Assembly (NCBI RefSeq): GCF_008362905.1
Contig: NZ_VFJB01000005.1
Coordinates: 62,001-126,000 of the forward strand
Length of the DNA stretch: 64,000 nt
From: Deferribacter autotrophicus
GTDB lineage: Bacteria; Chrysiogenota; Deferribacteres; Deferribacterales; Deferribacteraceae
Direction: 5' to 3'
A program made the position numbers and the translations under genes. Shown here in pieces: positions 42,994 through 53,076 of the stretch. The notes beneath the pieces are model-generated. The model was not told the DNA's origin, did not search any database, and worked only from the letters and a program-made list of their open reading frames with translations. Every line of letters starts with the position of its first letter. The stretch's first letter is position 1.

Positions 42994-44559
42994 ATGGACG
43001 GTTTATCTTTATATAAATTAATTAACTTTTTTAAGCCCCAGTTGATTGATGCACGCATTAACTGGTGTGAGTATGATAATGATAGGTTTATTTTAAGTCT
43101 TTATAAAAACAGAAGCTTTTTCCTGATTTTTGATTTATTATTAAATTCTTATATCTTTGTATCAAAAGATTTGAAAAAAGGTAGAAATAGGCTTCAACAT
43201 ATTTCAAATGCAAAAATTGTTGAAATCAAGCAGCGAGGATTTGATAGGTTATTAACGTTAAGTTTGGTAAAAAGGAAGCCAAGTGGTAAATTGATACAGA
43301 TGAAATTGATTTTTGAGGTAGTGGGTAAAATATCGAATGTTTTTTTATTGGATGAGAAAGGGAAAATAATTTTTAGGTGGAATGATAACAATATTGACGG
43401 TGATAGGGAAATTAATCTAGGAAATGAGTATATACCTTTTAAAAGTAATAAAAAATATAACTTACTTAATATTAGAGAATGTGATGATTTTGAGCAACTT
43501 GAAGGATTTTATAGAATAACAGCAAAACATGCAGCTGAAATTTATAATAATTTTGGTAATTGTGAAAAGGCTAAAGATTTTATTTTAAATTCGCTTAATT
43601 CTGATGATTCTTTTTACCTAGATGGGCAGAATAAACTTATACCTTTTAAGATATTGTCATATAAAGAGAAAATTAAAATTGATTTATTAGATCAATATCT
43701 TGTTTCTTTAAAGAAAGTCAATAATCGTAGTGATCATAAGTTTTTGAAAATAAAAAATTTCTATGTAAAGAAGAAAGCAAGTTATGAAAAGTTGTTAATG
43801 AACTTATACAAAGATTTAAAAGAAGCTAGGAATTATGAAAAATATCATGAAGAAGCAGAGCTTTTAAAAAACAATCTTTCTAAAATAAAAGGCAAAACGG
43901 GAGAGGTACTACTTGATAAATTTAATGAGAATGGTGTTGAACAGGTTAAATATTATATTGATCCGGGTGAATCTGTTTTAAAAAAAATTGAAAATTTATA
44001 TGGTCGTGCTGAAAAATTGAAAAGGTCGTTAGAAAAACTTTCAAATAGGATTGATGAAGTAAAAAGAATGATATCTTACTATGACGAGGAAATGTTTAAT
44101 TTGGAAAATATGAGTATGGATGAGATTAATAAACTTTATGAAGAGCTTTTTGTTTTAAAAAGTAATAAAGTTAAGGAGGTTGGAAGCATTCCATATCTTA
44201 CCTTTAAAAAAGATGATACTCTGTTTTTTTTAGGTAAAAATAGTCGTTCAAATCATTATGTTGTTTTTAAGGTTGCTAATCCCGATGATTATTGGTTCCA
44301 TGCTCATGAAATACCTTCTGCACATTTGATTTTGAGAAAAGAAAGCCCTGTTGATGAGGAGGATATAATTACTGCTGCTCGTATTACTGCAGCTTTTTCA
44401 AAGTATAAAAATGAAAAAAGGGTGCCTGTGGATTATACCTTACGGAAATATGTTAAAAAACCGAAGGGAACACCAGAGGGGTTTGTTATTTATAAAAATT
44501 ATAAGACAATATATGTTGAGCCATTTTCTGAAAAAGAGCTAGAGAATTTACGTGGTTAA
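42994..44559 (+). CDS. NFACT family protein (RqcH/FbpA-like)
   Basis: A 521-residue protein. The N-terminal NFACT-N domain (residues 1 to about 230) resembles fibronectin-binding A family proteins (FLLDEKGKIIFRWNDNN). A coiled coil follows (about 250-390), then the C-terminal NFACT-R/DUF814 domain with FFLGKNSRSNHYVVFKVA and DYWFHAHEIPSAHLIL. Bacterial RqcH binds obstructed 60S-equivalent subunits and adds alanine tails in ribosome quality control. The C-terminal DYWFHA and PSAHLIL motifs of DUF814 are intact. It follows pilT by 6 bp, probably without functional link. Confidence 0.85.
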   Translation: MDGLSLYKLINFFKPQLIDARINWCEYDNDRFILSLYKNRSFFLIFDLLLNSYIFVSKDLKKGRNRLQHISNAKIVEIKQRGFDRLLTLSLVKRKPSGKLIQMKLIFEVVGKISNVFLLDEKGKIIFRWNDNNIDGDREINLGNEYIPFKSNKKYNLLNIRECDDFEQLEGFYRITAKHAAEIYNNFGNCEKAKDFILNSLNSDDSFYLDGQNKLIPFKILSYKEKIKIDLLDQYLVSLKKVNNRSDHKFLKIKNFYVKKKASYEKLLMNLYKDLKEARNYEKYHEEAELLKNNLSKIKGKTGEVLLDKFNENGVEQVKYYIDPGESVLKKIENLYGRAEKLKRSLEKLSNRIDEVKRMISYYDEEMFNLENMSMDEINKLYEELFVLKSNKVKEVGSIPYLTFKKDDTLFFLGKNSRSNHYVVFKVANPDDYWFHAHEIPSAHLILRKESPVDEEDIITAARITAAFSKYKNEKRVPVDYTLRKYVKKPKGTPEGFVIYKNYKTIYVEPFSEKELENLRG

Positions 44560-44562
44560 TAA

Positions 44563-45258
44563 TTATTGATTTGATAATACCTTAAATTGTGATTGATATA
44601 AGTCTCCCACAGTTTGAAATTTATGTTTTATTTTTATCACAAGTTTATTAAACACTTCAGCTGTAGCGAGAGCATCACCCAATGCAGTATGGCGCCCCTG
44701 ACATTTCACATTGTAAAGCCTTAAAAGATAATCGAGACTTACAAGCTCATCCCTGTTTAAGATATTTTTCGAAAAAAGAAGCATTGTATCTATCCATATG
44801 TTTTTTATTTCAGCATTAAAAGCTTCTTGCAATTCTTTATTAATCATTTTTAGGTCGAAATTTACATGATGTCCCACAATAACTGAATCTGAAATAAATT
44901 TCAAAAATTCTGGCAGTACTTCAGCGATGATGGGTTTATCTTTTACCATCTCATTAGTTATTCCATGCCATTGAATTGAATCTTCAGGAATGTCCATTTC
45001 AGGATTTATAAAAACATTGTAAAAGTCTTTAATTTTAAAATCTACAACTTTTACTGCAGCAACATTAATCAATTTTGCCGTTTTAATTTCAAGACCTGTT
45101 GTTTCAGTATCAATGACACAAAAGGTAGCCTCATGAATATCTTTCTTAAAAATTTCATCATTGTTAATACTACTTACCAAATTATTTATATAGCCAGATA
45201 AAGGGTCAACAAATGTTTGTTTTTTGTTTTTAATTATTTTAAATAATCTGCCAATCAT
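44563..45258 (-). CDS. DnaQ-like 3'-5' exonuclease (DEDDh family)
   Basis: A 231-residue exonuclease. Exo I is FCVIDTETTGLE (two metal-binding acids, from about residue 47), exo II is VGHHVNFDLKMI, and exo III is RHTALGDALATAEVF with the catalytic His five residues before the final Asp. This is the DnaQ/epsilon-type or PolC-like exonuclease fold. With no polymerase or UvrC-like domain, it may be a stand-alone proofreading or repair nuclease. It is convergent with the NFACT gene, separated by only 3 bp. The divergent gap 45259-45442 holds promoters only. Confidence 0.88.
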   Translation of the reverse strand: MIGRLFKIIKNKKQTFVDPLSGYINNLVSSINNDEIFKKDIHEATFCVIDTETTGLEIKTAKLINVAAVKVVDFKIKDFYNVFINPEMDIPEDSIQWHGITNEMVKDKPIIAEVLPEFLKFISDSVIVGHHVNFDLKMINKELQEAFNAEIKNIWIDTMLLFSKNILNRDELVSLDYLLRLYNVKCQGRHTALGDALATAEVFNKLVIKIKHKFQTVGDLYQSQFKVLSNQ

Positions 45259-45442
45259 TTTGTTTGCATCTCGATATAATTTTGATAGTATATAAAATAT
45301 ATTTAAGTAAAAATCAAATAAAACAGTATTGTAGAATTATAGTGTTGTAACTAATATTAGTGGATTAAATATATAGGAAGCTTTAAAATTAAGGAAATAA
45401 AGCAGTAGTATTAATATGATTTTTTAAAATGGAGAATATGCT

Positions 45443-46456
45443 TTGAAGTTTATTTTTGCTTTTATTTTTTCTTTAATGTACTTTAAAGAAAAAAAACTTT
45501 CGATTTATGCTTCTTCATTAGCTATATATTTAATTCTATCTTTGTTTCCCGCTTTAATGATTATAATGTTGTTGTTAAATATTTTATTTATTAAGACAAA
45601 ATATTATGAATTATTAGTGTCAGAATTGCAAAGGTTAGTAAGTATCAAGGTCATTGATAATTTAGGTTTATCTTTATCTCAGTTTGGTAAGACAATATTA
45701 GGTTATGGTAGTTTTAGTTTTTTTACAGCAATAATATTCTCGACAATATTTATAAGAGGATTTTTTGATACAGTTATTTATGTCTTTGAGATAGATAGAA
45801 AGAAAGTAAAAAGTAAATGGACTGTATCATTTTTAAGTATTTTTTTTCTTGTTTTAGTTTTAGTATTATTAATTCTTATCGAGACATTATCTTCTTTTGT
45901 TTTTAATTTTGTTTCAGATTATATTAATTTAGGAGTTTTGCAGCAGTTTTATTTTAAACTGATTTATTATGCTGTAATTTGGATATTTTTAACTTTACTT
46001 TTGTTTGTTATATTAAAAAGAGAAGCTAGATTTAAAAATTTAATGCTGGTTTCTGCAATATCTTTGATTTTTATGGGAGTGTTTAGTAAATTTTATTTTA
46101 TACTCATTAATAAGTCTATTTACAATGTGCTTTATGGTTCATTTTCAGCTTTAATTTTAACTATTATGTATATGTGGACTATTTTTAATATATTTATATT
46201 GATACTGTCTAATTTTTATGTTTATACTAATTTTGATAAGTTTATTCATAGTTTTTTAAAAGCCGAAAGAAAGTCTTGTATGTTTATAATTTGCAAAAAA
46301 ATTTATGATGTGATGAATTTGAATAGTTATTATCTTAAAAACAAAGAAAAATTTAGTAAGTTTTTGGTTTTAAAGTATGAAAATAAAATGTTTCGTTTGA
46401 TTAATAATGTGGAAATGGATGATAAAAATAAAAATATTTACTTTATTGGTTATTAA
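45443..46456 (+). CDS. YihY/BrkB family membrane protein
   Basis: A 337-residue protein with about six hydrophobic segments. The N-terminal KKLSIYASSLAIYLILSLFPALMI pattern (quoted in part: SLAIYLILSLFPALMI) and the C-terminal YNVLYGSFSALILTIMYMW stretch are typical of the YihY family, once misnamed ribonuclease BN. Function is unknown. The start codon is TTG, with GGAGA about eight bases upstream; the nearby ATG is out of frame. The hydrophilic C-terminal tail (about 265-337) is longer than in small family members. It runs into the DUF1992 gene with a 2-bp gap. Confidence 0.82.
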   Translation: MKFIFAFIFSLMYFKEKKLSIYASSLAIYLILSLFPALMIIMLLLNILFIKTKYYELLVSELQRLVSIKVIDNLGLSLSQFGKTILGYGSFSFFTAIIFSTIFIRGFFDTVIYVFEIDRKKVKSKWTVSFLSIFFLVLVLVLLILIETLSSFVFNFVSDYINLGVLQQFYFKLIYYAVIWIFLTLLLFVILKREARFKNLMLVSAISLIFMGVFSKFYFILINKSIYNVLYGSFSALILTIMYMWTIFNIFILILSNFYVYTNFDKFIHSFLKAERKSCMFIICKKIYDVMNLNSYYLKNKEKFSKFLVLKYENKMFRLINNVEMDDKNKNIYFIGY

Positions 46457-46458
46457 GG

Positions 46459-46827
46459 ATGGATATTATTACTTTTTTAGCTGAACAAAAAATCAAAGAA
46501 GCTATTGAAAAAGGTGAATTAGATAATCTCAGTTGTAAAGGGAAAAAGATAGAAATTGAGGATCTAAGTTTTGTACCTGAAGAGCTGCGAGCTTCCTATA
46601 AAATTTTGAAGAATGCAGGTGTTTTACCAGAAGAGTTGCAGATGCAACGAGAAATTAAACAAATCGAAGATTTATTAGAATACTGTTTTGATGATGAGGA
46701 GAGGGGAGTACTAAAACGTAAGCTCACCGAAAAACAGCTAAGATTTAATATCCTTATGGAAAAAAGAGGTAGAAGTCTAGCTTATTATGAATATGTAAAT
46801 AAAATAAATTCAAAGCTTAGTAAGTGA
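46459..46827 (+). CDS. DUF1992 family protein
   Basis: A 122-residue soluble protein. Residues 1-70 (IITFLAEQKIKEAIEKGELDN, quoted in part: LAEQKIKEAIEKGELDN, then LRASYKILKNAGVLPEEL) match the DUF1992 domain, also found in DNAJC28-like proteins. The rest is a charged helix. Its function is unknown. It starts 2 bp after the YihY-like gene and is probably cotranscribed. Confidence 0.82.
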   Translation: MDIITFLAEQKIKEAIEKGELDNLSCKGKKIEIEDLSFVPEELRASYKILKNAGVLPEELQMQREIKQIEDLLEYCFDDEERGVLKRKLTEKQLRFNILMEKRGRSLAYYEYVNKINSKLSK

Positions 46828-46917
46828 TTTATTTCCAAAAAATATAAATATGAGTTGTAATTTTTTTTAAATTTGATAAAAAAAGTAAAATTTGAATAAA
46901 CATTAAGAGGTTGGTAG

Positions 46918-48222
46918 ATGCGCTTTGATATCGCTAAGAGTGGCAATGGCTTGACATATGAAATAAGAAATATCGTGAATATTGCAAATGAACTTCAAAA
47001 AAGTGGTATGGAGATTTACTGGGAAAATATTGGTGATCCTATTTTGAAAGGCGAGAAGCTACCAGATTGGATGAAAGAGATATTAAAAGAGATAATTGAA
47101 AATGATAAAAGCTATGGTTATAGCCCTACAAAAGGTGTGGATGAAACAAGGGAGTTTATTGCTGCTCAGGTTAATAAAAAGGGTGGAGTTCAAATAACAA
47201 AAGAAGATATTATCTTTTTTAATGGCTTAGGTGATGCGATTGCAAGAAGTTATAGTGCCATTAGAGTAGATGCCAGGATTATTATGCCAGAGCCTACATA
47301 TTCTACTCACCTTCTGGCTGAAGTTTTGCATGCATCATTTCCTCCAAATACTTATAGGATGAATCCTTACAATAACTGGGCACCTGATTTGAATGAACTT
47401 GAGAGGAAGGTCAAAAGTCATAAATCCATTGTGGGTATTCTTGTAATAAATCCAGATAACCCAACGGGGTATGTATACGATGAGGAAACTTTGAGAAGAA
47501 TTGTTGAAATAGCTAAAACCTATGATTTGTTTCTGGTGTTTGATGAAATTTATAATAACATGGTATATAATGGTAAAAGTACGGTTTCTTTGGCAGAAAT
47601 TATTGGTGATGTGCCAGGAATGTGTATGAAAGGGATTTCAAAAGAATTACCTTGGCCTGGTGCTAGATGTGGCTGGATAGAGGTTTATAATGCTAAAAAT
47701 GATCCGGCTTTTGAAAGGTATATTAATGCGATTTTACAGCAAAAAATGGCAGAAGTGTGTTCTACAACATTTCCTCAGATGGCGATACCTAAGATAATGA
47801 CACATCCAGAGTATAAAAGTTATCTTAAAGACAGATTGAGACATTATGAGAAACTTTCAAATATTGCTTACAATATATTGAAAGACGTCCCTTATATTGT
47901 GGTAAACAGGACTAACGGTGCATTTTACATGTCTGTGGTATTTATTGAAGCAGTATTGAATAACAGACAAACACTACCGATTGAAAATAAAGCTGTTAAA
48001 GAGTATGTGGAAAAGATTACTAGTGAACCTATAGAAAACGATAAACGTTTTGTTTACTATCTTTTAGCTTCCACTGGAATCTGTGTTGTACCTCTTACAT
48101 CCTTTTTTACTCCTCTTCCAGGCTTTAGGATGACACTGCTTGAAAAAGATGTGGATAAATTTGAGCATACGGTGAAGGTATTGGCTGAAAAGATTGTAGA
48201 ATACGTAGATTCCGCAAAATAA
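46918..48222 (+). CDS. Pyridoxal-phosphate aminotransferase (class I/II)
   Basis: A 434-residue fold-type I aminotransferase. Visible sites are NPDNPTGYVYDEETL, the strand with LFLVFDEIYNNMVY and the PLP lysine in GISKELPWPGARCGW, plus a C-terminal GFRMTLLE containing the substrate-carboxylate arginine. It is longer than most AspC-type enzymes. The specific substrate cannot be told; alanine or aromatic/branched-chain amino acids are possible, and the last would complete the ilv/leu pathway elsewhere in the window. AGAGGT precedes the ATG. It is followed after 3 bp by a permease. Confidence 0.85.
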   Translation: MRFDIAKSGNGLTYEIRNIVNIANELQKSGMEIYWENIGDPILKGEKLPDWMKEILKEIIENDKSYGYSPTKGVDETREFIAAQVNKKGGVQITKEDIIFFNGLGDAIARSYSAIRVDARIIMPEPTYSTHLLAEVLHASFPPNTYRMNPYNNWAPDLNELERKVKSHKSIVGILVINPDNPTGYVYDEETLRRIVEIAKTYDLFLVFDEIYNNMVYNGKSTVSLAEIIGDVPGMCMKGISKELPWPGARCGWIEVYNAKNDPAFERYINAILQQKMAEVCSTTFPQMAIPKIMTHPEYKSYLKDRLRHYEKLSNIAYNILKDVPYIVVNRTNGAFYMSVVFIEAVLNNRQTLPIENKAVKEYVEKITSEPIENDKRFVYYLLASTGICVVPLTSFFTPLPGFRMTLLEKDVDKFEHTVKVLAEKIVEYVDSAK

Positions 48223-48225
48223 ATT

Positions 48226-49083
48226 ATGCCCTATTTATTACTTACGTTAAGTGCATTATTTTGGGCAGGCAATTTTGTTTTAAGTAAATGGGCTGCTGCT
48301 TCCATCCCTCCAGTTGCTCTTGTTTTCTGGCGCTGGGTTGTTGCTTTTTTAATCCTTCTTCCTTTTACTTATAAGAAAATTTTAGAACAAATGGAGTTGA
48401 TAAAGGAAAATATTAAGTTTTTGTTACTCTTTGGATTTTTAGGAGTAACTCTTTTCAACACATTGATATACAAAGCAATGCATTATACGACTGCTATAAA
48501 TGCTCTGCTAATAAATTCATTTGTTCCGATAATGATATTTCTTGTTTCATTTGTTTTGCAAGGATTACGAGCAAGTAGATATCAATTACTGGGAGCATTT
48601 ATTTCATTGACTGGGGTTGCGATAATTATTGTTAAGGGGGATATTAGCAGACTTTTATCACTAAAGTTTAATCCTGGGGATTTATTGGTATTACTTGCAG
48701 CTTTTTCATGGGCTCTTTATTCGGTATTACTGAGGAATCTTGACAAAAGATTAAATCCTCTCGTATTTTTAGAAGTAATCATTATTTTAGGGTTAATTTT
48801 GCTTTTTCCAATTTATCTCTTTTCAGAGAAAAGTTTTGCATTGGATTATAAAAATGTAATTGTAATCTTCTACGTTGGTATTTTTGCATCTGTTCTTGCT
48901 TTTATCTGCTGGAACAGAGGTATTAGGGAGATAGGTGCCAACAAAGGTGGAAATTTTGTTCATCTAATGCCTGTTTTTGGAACTATAATGTCTATAATTT
49001 TTTTGAAAGAAAAGCTTTATTTATATCAAATAGTATCCATTTTTCTTGTTTTTTCAGGTATTTTTCTTACAACTAAAGATTAA
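48226..49083 (+). CDS. EamA/DMT family permease
   Basis: A 285-residue protein with ten predicted membrane segments in two EamA repeats (SALFWAGNFVLSKWAAASIPP in the first, quoted in part: SALFWAGNFVLSKWA; LLVLLAAFSWALYSVLLRN in the second). Members export amino acids or other small metabolites. It starts 3 bp after the aminotransferase with no ribosome binding site of its own. Its stop overlaps the convergent emrB-like gene by 4 bp. Confidence 0.88.
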   Translation: MPYLLLTLSALFWAGNFVLSKWAAASIPPVALVFWRWVVAFLILLPFTYKKILEQMELIKENIKFLLLFGFLGVTLFNTLIYKAMHYTTAINALLINSFVPIMIFLVSFVLQGLRASRYQLLGAFISLTGVAIIIVKGDISRLLSLKFNPGDLLVLLAAFSWALYSVLLRNLDKRLNPLVFLEVIIILGLILLFPIYLFSEKSFALDYKNVIVIFYVGIFASVLAFICWNRGIREIGANKGGNFVHLMPVFGTIMSIIFLKEKLYLYQIVSIFLVFSGIFLTTKD

Positions 49084-50630
49084 TCTTTCTTTTTATTTGG
49101 TATGAACAGAAAAACCAGAAAAGATAGCCCAAGGATACCAAAGTATCCTGCATGTCTAAAAGTATCTTGGAAAGCATGGGAAGAACTCATAAGGTATTGC
49201 ACTTTTCCAAAAAGTGCATAGCTTTTTAGCTCAGCTACGTGTTCCGGCATTATTTGAGTTAAATAAGTTTTAGCTTGATATAGATAGTTTGATATGTATG
49301 AATAATTTTGAATGGCACTTATTTCGTCATAGTGGAAAGATATTTTTGATTGGAGTGTATTGGTTGCAATAGCTGTACCAAATGAACCTCCCATAAACCT
49401 TATATAATGTAAAAAACTTACTCCCATTTGGGTTTTTGGTCCCAGTTTTCTCATAGCTAAGGTAGATACGGGTGCGAAAAAGGTGCCTAAAGAAAATCCT
49501 AATGGTATGGTAAGTAATATTGTTTTGATTGAAGGTGTGTAATAATTCAGTTTAGGAATAAGAATAATGGAAGTGGTAAAATATAAGAATGCATTAATTA
49601 GAAGAATATTTTTTTCTCCATATTTATCAGATAAGGCGCCTGCAAAAAATGATGTAAAACCTATAAAAATGGCGAAAGCGAGCATATGTAGCCCGGTTTG
49701 TAGGGTAGTGTAACTTTTTAAGTTTTCGTAATACAAAGGTATAAGATAGAAGATTTGATAGATTGATAAACCAAGGGTGAAAGCGTAAATCAGTATCGCT
49801 ACAGCATACTCTTTGATTTTAAAAATTGTGTAGTCGATAAGTTTTCTTTTTGAAAGTATTTCGGATATGGCAAACATTATTAAACCAAAGATTGATATAA
49901 ACAGTAGTTTAACAATAAATGGAGACTGAAACCAACCCTTTTGCTGCCCTTTTGACAGCATAATTAGCAGTGGGATTGTGAAAATAGCAAAAAATGTATA
50001 GCTGACAAAGTTAAAATGTAATTTTTCCCTTTTTTCTAAAACCTTAGGTAGTATAAAGAGACCAAGAACAACCACTAGAAGTCCGACGGGTAAATTTACA
50101 TAAAAAACATAACGCCAGTTAAAATGTTCTGTCAAATAGCCACCGGCTGTGGGTCCAAGAGCCGGAGCAAAACTTACCCCCATACCGAATATACCCATCG
50201 CGATCCCTTTTTTCTCTGGGGGAAAAATTGAAAACATGATTGTTTGAGCAGTGGCTACGATGAAGGCTTCTCCAAGTCCTTGAAGAGATCTTGAAATAAT
50301 CATCTGTGCTAAATCTGATGCCATTCCGCAAGCGGCGCTTGAAAGGGTAAAAAGTGTTATACCTATTAGAAATAGATTTCTAAGCCCAAGAACCTTTGTG
50401 AGTGATTCGATTAGCAAAAGACCTGTGGCAGCTGCTGCCATGTATGATGTGATGACCCATTGGACACCGTAAAGATCGGTTTTTAAGGGGGACATCATTT
50501 TTGGGACGACCACATCCACAATTGTGGTGTCAAGAATTGCCATAAAAGTACCGGTCATTACGATAAATGTTATGATTGCTCTACTTACATTATCAATTCT
50601 TTCGTAAAGAGGTAATTGCTCAGTAGCCAT
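49080..50630 (-). CDS. EmrB-like MFS efflux transporter (DHA2, 14 segments)
   Basis: About 516 residues with 14 membrane segments. Family motifs include MAILDTTIVDVVVPKM near the N-terminus (motif D1 of DHA2), SRSLQGLGEA (motif C region) and GMGVSFAPALGPTAGGYL (antiporter motif). It is the inner membrane pump of the tripartite system with the EmrA-like and TolC-like proteins encoded upstream. I start at ATG 50630; the frame stays open to 50636. The substrate is unknown: drugs, bile-type compounds or uncouplers are typical. Confidence 0.9.
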   Translation of the reverse strand: MATEQLPLYERIDNVSRAIITFIVMTGTFMAILDTTIVDVVVPKMMSPLKTDLYGVQWVITSYMAAAATGLLLIESLTKVLGLRNLFLIGITLFTLSSAACGMASDLAQMIISRSLQGLGEAFIVATAQTIMFSIFPPEKKGIAMGIFGMGVSFAPALGPTAGGYLTEHFNWRYVFYVNLPVGLLVVVLGLFILPKVLEKREKLHFNFVSYTFFAIFTIPLLIMLSKGQQKGWFQSPFIVKLLFISIFGLIMFAISEILSKRKLIDYTIFKIKEYAVAILIYAFTLGLSIYQIFYLIPLYYENLKSYTTLQTGLHMLAFAIFIGFTSFFAGALSDKYGEKNILLINAFLYFTTSIILIPKLNYYTPSIKTILLTIPLGFSLGTFFAPVSTLAMRKLGPKTQMGVSFLHYIRFMGGSFGTAIATNTLQSKISFHYDEISAIQNYSYISNYLYQAKTYLTQIMPEHVAELKSYALFGKVQYLMSSSHAFQDTFRHAGYFGILGLSFLVFLFIPNKKKD

Positions 50631-50644
50631 CAACACATCCGATA

Positions 50645-51787
50645 TTAATAGATTCTTTTGATTCTTATTTCACCACCCATGCCTACTTTTAAAAATGACA
50701 GGTCTCCCTCTGTAATTTTAATTTTTACAGGGATACGTTGAGCAACTTTTGTAAATTCTCCTGCGGAGATATCTCTAGGGACAAGAGCATATGTAGCAGC
50801 TGAAGCAGGATAAATTGATTCAACTTCACCTTTGAATTCTATATCTGGGTAAGCATCCACTCTGAAGGTGGCAGGAGAGCCTATTTTTACACCTTTCATT
50901 TTGGTTTCTTCAAGGAGCACTTCAATATATAAATCTTTTGTATCTACGATGGAGTAAATCGGAAAACCGCTATTAATGACAGTACCCACTTCAACATACT
51001 TTTTACCTATAACACCATCAAAAGGAGCATACAATTTACAATATTCTATGAGATTTTTGGTATCTTTTTTCTCCTGTTTTGCCGCTTCAATCTGTTTTAT
51101 CAAAGATTCTCTCATCTTTTTTAGCTCTTCTATCTGTTTAAATCCTTCTTCGATGATTTTAATGTTGTTGTTTGCTATATCTTTTTGTTTAATCAATCCT
51201 TCAAGTTTGCTTTCTAAGGATTTCTTTTTTTGCTTTAAGCCTTGCAAATTTGTTTCAATATCTTCAAAAGAGCGTTTTGATACGGCTTTTTGTTCATACA
51301 GAGTTTTATATCTATTGTAATCTCTTGTTAACTGTTTGATATTTGTTTCAATTTCCGCGATGTTGAATTTTATTGATTTTATCTCTTTTCCAATGTATTC
51401 TACATTTTTCTGTGCACTCTGTTTTTTTATGATAAGTTCTTTTGATATCCTATCAATTTGAATATCAAGTTGCTCTTTTTTCTTCTCAAGACTTTCAATT
51501 TTTTTAGTAATACCTTCAAGTTTGACGATATAATCTGTTGGGTCAATTTCCGCCAGTAAATCCCCTTTTTTTACAGTATCTCCTTCGGTAAAATAAAGTT
51601 TTATGATTTTTCCTCCTACTCTTTTAAAACTTACATTTGTAATTTTGTTACTCTTTACAAACATAGCATCAGTGGTAGCAAACTCTTTTATAAAAGTAAG
51701 ATATCGGTATGCGAAATAAACAAATACGATTAGACCTACAACTAAAAGTAAAAGTGCTATTTTTGCTTTTTTCCCCATTTTCCTCAC
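50645..51787 (-). CDS. EmrA-like membrane fusion protein (HlyD family)
   Basis: A 380-residue periplasmic adaptor. A single N-terminal membrane segment (about residues 8-27) is followed by a biotinyl-lipoyl half-motif (GGKIIKLYFTEGDTVKKGDLL), given in part as IKLYFTEGDTVKKG. A long coiled coil follows (about 90-240, many EKKKEQLDI-type heptads), then the second lipoyl half (YAPFDGVIGKKYVEVG) and the beta barrel. It links the EmrB-like pump to TolC. Its start overlaps the end of the tolC-like gene by 4 bp. Confidence 0.9.
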   Translation of the reverse strand: MRKMGKKAKIALLLLVVGLIVFVYFAYRYLTFIKEFATTDAMFVKSNKITNVSFKRVGGKIIKLYFTEGDTVKKGDLLAEIDPTDYIVKLEGITKKIESLEKKKEQLDIQIDRISKELIIKKQSAQKNVEYIGKEIKSIKFNIAEIETNIKQLTRDYNRYKTLYEQKAVSKRSFEDIETNLQGLKQKKKSLESKLEGLIKQKDIANNNIKIIEEGFKQIEELKKMRESLIKQIEAAKQEKKDTKNLIEYCKLYAPFDGVIGKKYVEVGTVINSGFPIYSIVDTKDLYIEVLLEETKMKGVKIGSPATFRVDAYPDIEFKGEVESIYPASAATYALVPRDISAGEFTKVAQRIPVKIKITEGDLSFLKVGMGGEIRIKRIY

Positions 51788-53076
51788 CTCAACTCTTTTC
51801 CAATTGCTTTTTCTATAGCAAAGTATTTTTCAATAATATCGTAATATGCATTTTTTTCTCTCATCAAAGCCTCGGTAAGCATAGCTTCTGCATCAAGAAG
51901 ATCAGAGTTATTTGCTAACCCCTCTTTATATTTTAAGTTTAAAATTCTGTGGTATTCTTTTGCTTTTGCCACCGCATCTTTAGCCACTTTGAGATTATCC
52001 TCGGCACTGTTCAAATCTTCAATTGCTTTTTTAACTTCAAGAAGCACTTTGAGTTTTATATCTTCTTTATTTTTTATGATGGCATATTTAATTTCTTTTT
52101 TCGCTTCTGTTTCTTTGAAAGGTTTATTCCAGTCAAGATTGAAAGAAATACCAGCCTGAATGAGAAAATTCCCTTTAGGATCAACATTCTCCAGCATATC
52201 GGAATATTTATACCCGCCTAAAAGATATATTTTTGGTTTAAATTGTGATTTTGTGGCTGTTACCATCTGATCAGCTAACTTTATCTGAGTCTTTAGGGAT
52301 TGTAAAATTGGCCTATTTTTTTCTGCTATACTGTAAAGATGGTTAATTAACAACTTATCAGGAATTTTATAGCTTATACTTTCCACTTGATAACTATCAT
52401 TCAGTTTTTCACCCATGAGTGTTGAAAGATGAGATTTTGCTACTTTGATATTGTTAGTTACTATAGTAAGTTTTTGCTTTGCTTCACTCAGTTTTACTTC
52501 CGTTTGTAATATGTCGATATAAGGGACAAGTCCCTGGTCATACATCAATTTTACATCATGAAGGTGCCTGGTTAATGATTTTATATAATCTTCAGCAATT
52601 TTTTTATTCGCATAGAGTCTTAGTATATCCAGATATGCCTTTTTGGTATTGAATATTATATTTAGTTGTTCTTCACTTAGCATTGATTTTGCTGACTCAT
52701 ACTCAAGCTTTTTAATTTTAATATTAGAAGTTATTAATCCCCCTGTATAAAGGTTTAGTTTTAGTCCAGTGAAAATGTCAAAATATTCTTTTTCACTCAT
52801 TGTTATTTCTTGTGAGAAAAAAGGGGTTGTGAATGGCTGGGTCTTTTTTTCATCCAGTAATGTGTAAGTAGCATTGAAAAAAAGTGAAGGGTATTTTGCT
52901 GCATCAGCAGCATTTATTTCATATTTCTTACTGTTTAGTTCTTTTTCTTTTGATAACAGGTAAAAGTTATTTTTTAAGGCTTTATTTACAGCCTCATCTA
53001 AAGTTAAGGCATAAATATTGTTTAAAGATAAAAATATGAACAAAGGCAAAATAAGATATTTTTTATATTTTTTCAT
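51784..53076 (-). CDS. TolC-family outer membrane efflux protein
   Basis: A 430-residue protein with a cleavable signal peptide (MKKYKKYLILPLFIFLSLN, then YALTLDEAV). Two repeats of the outer membrane efflux domain form the alpha-barrel. Conserved features include LTLDEAVNKALKNN near the N-terminus and LKYKEGLANNSDLLDAEAM in the second repeat. It provides the exit duct of the tripartite pump. It overlaps the tetR gene by 14 bp, so repressor and pump are made from one message. Confidence 0.9.
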   Translation of the reverse strand: MKKYKKYLILPLFIFLSLNNIYALTLDEAVNKALKNNFYLLSKEKELNSKKYEINAADAAKYPSLFFNATYTLLDEKKTQPFTTPFFSQEITMSEKEYFDIFTGLKLNLYTGGLITSNIKIKKLEYESAKSMLSEEQLNIIFNTKKAYLDILRLYANKKIAEDYIKSLTRHLHDVKLMYDQGLVPYIDILQTEVKLSEAKQKLTIVTNNIKVAKSHLSTLMGEKLNDSYQVESISYKIPDKLLINHLYSIAEKNRPILQSLKTQIKLADQMVTATKSQFKPKIYLLGGYKYSDMLENVDPKGNFLIQAGISFNLDWNKPFKETEAKKEIKYAIIKNKEDIKLKVLLEVKKAIEDLNSAEDNLKVAKDAVAKAKEYHRILNLKYKEGLANNSDLLDAEAMLTEALMREKNAYYDIIEKYFAIEKAIGKELR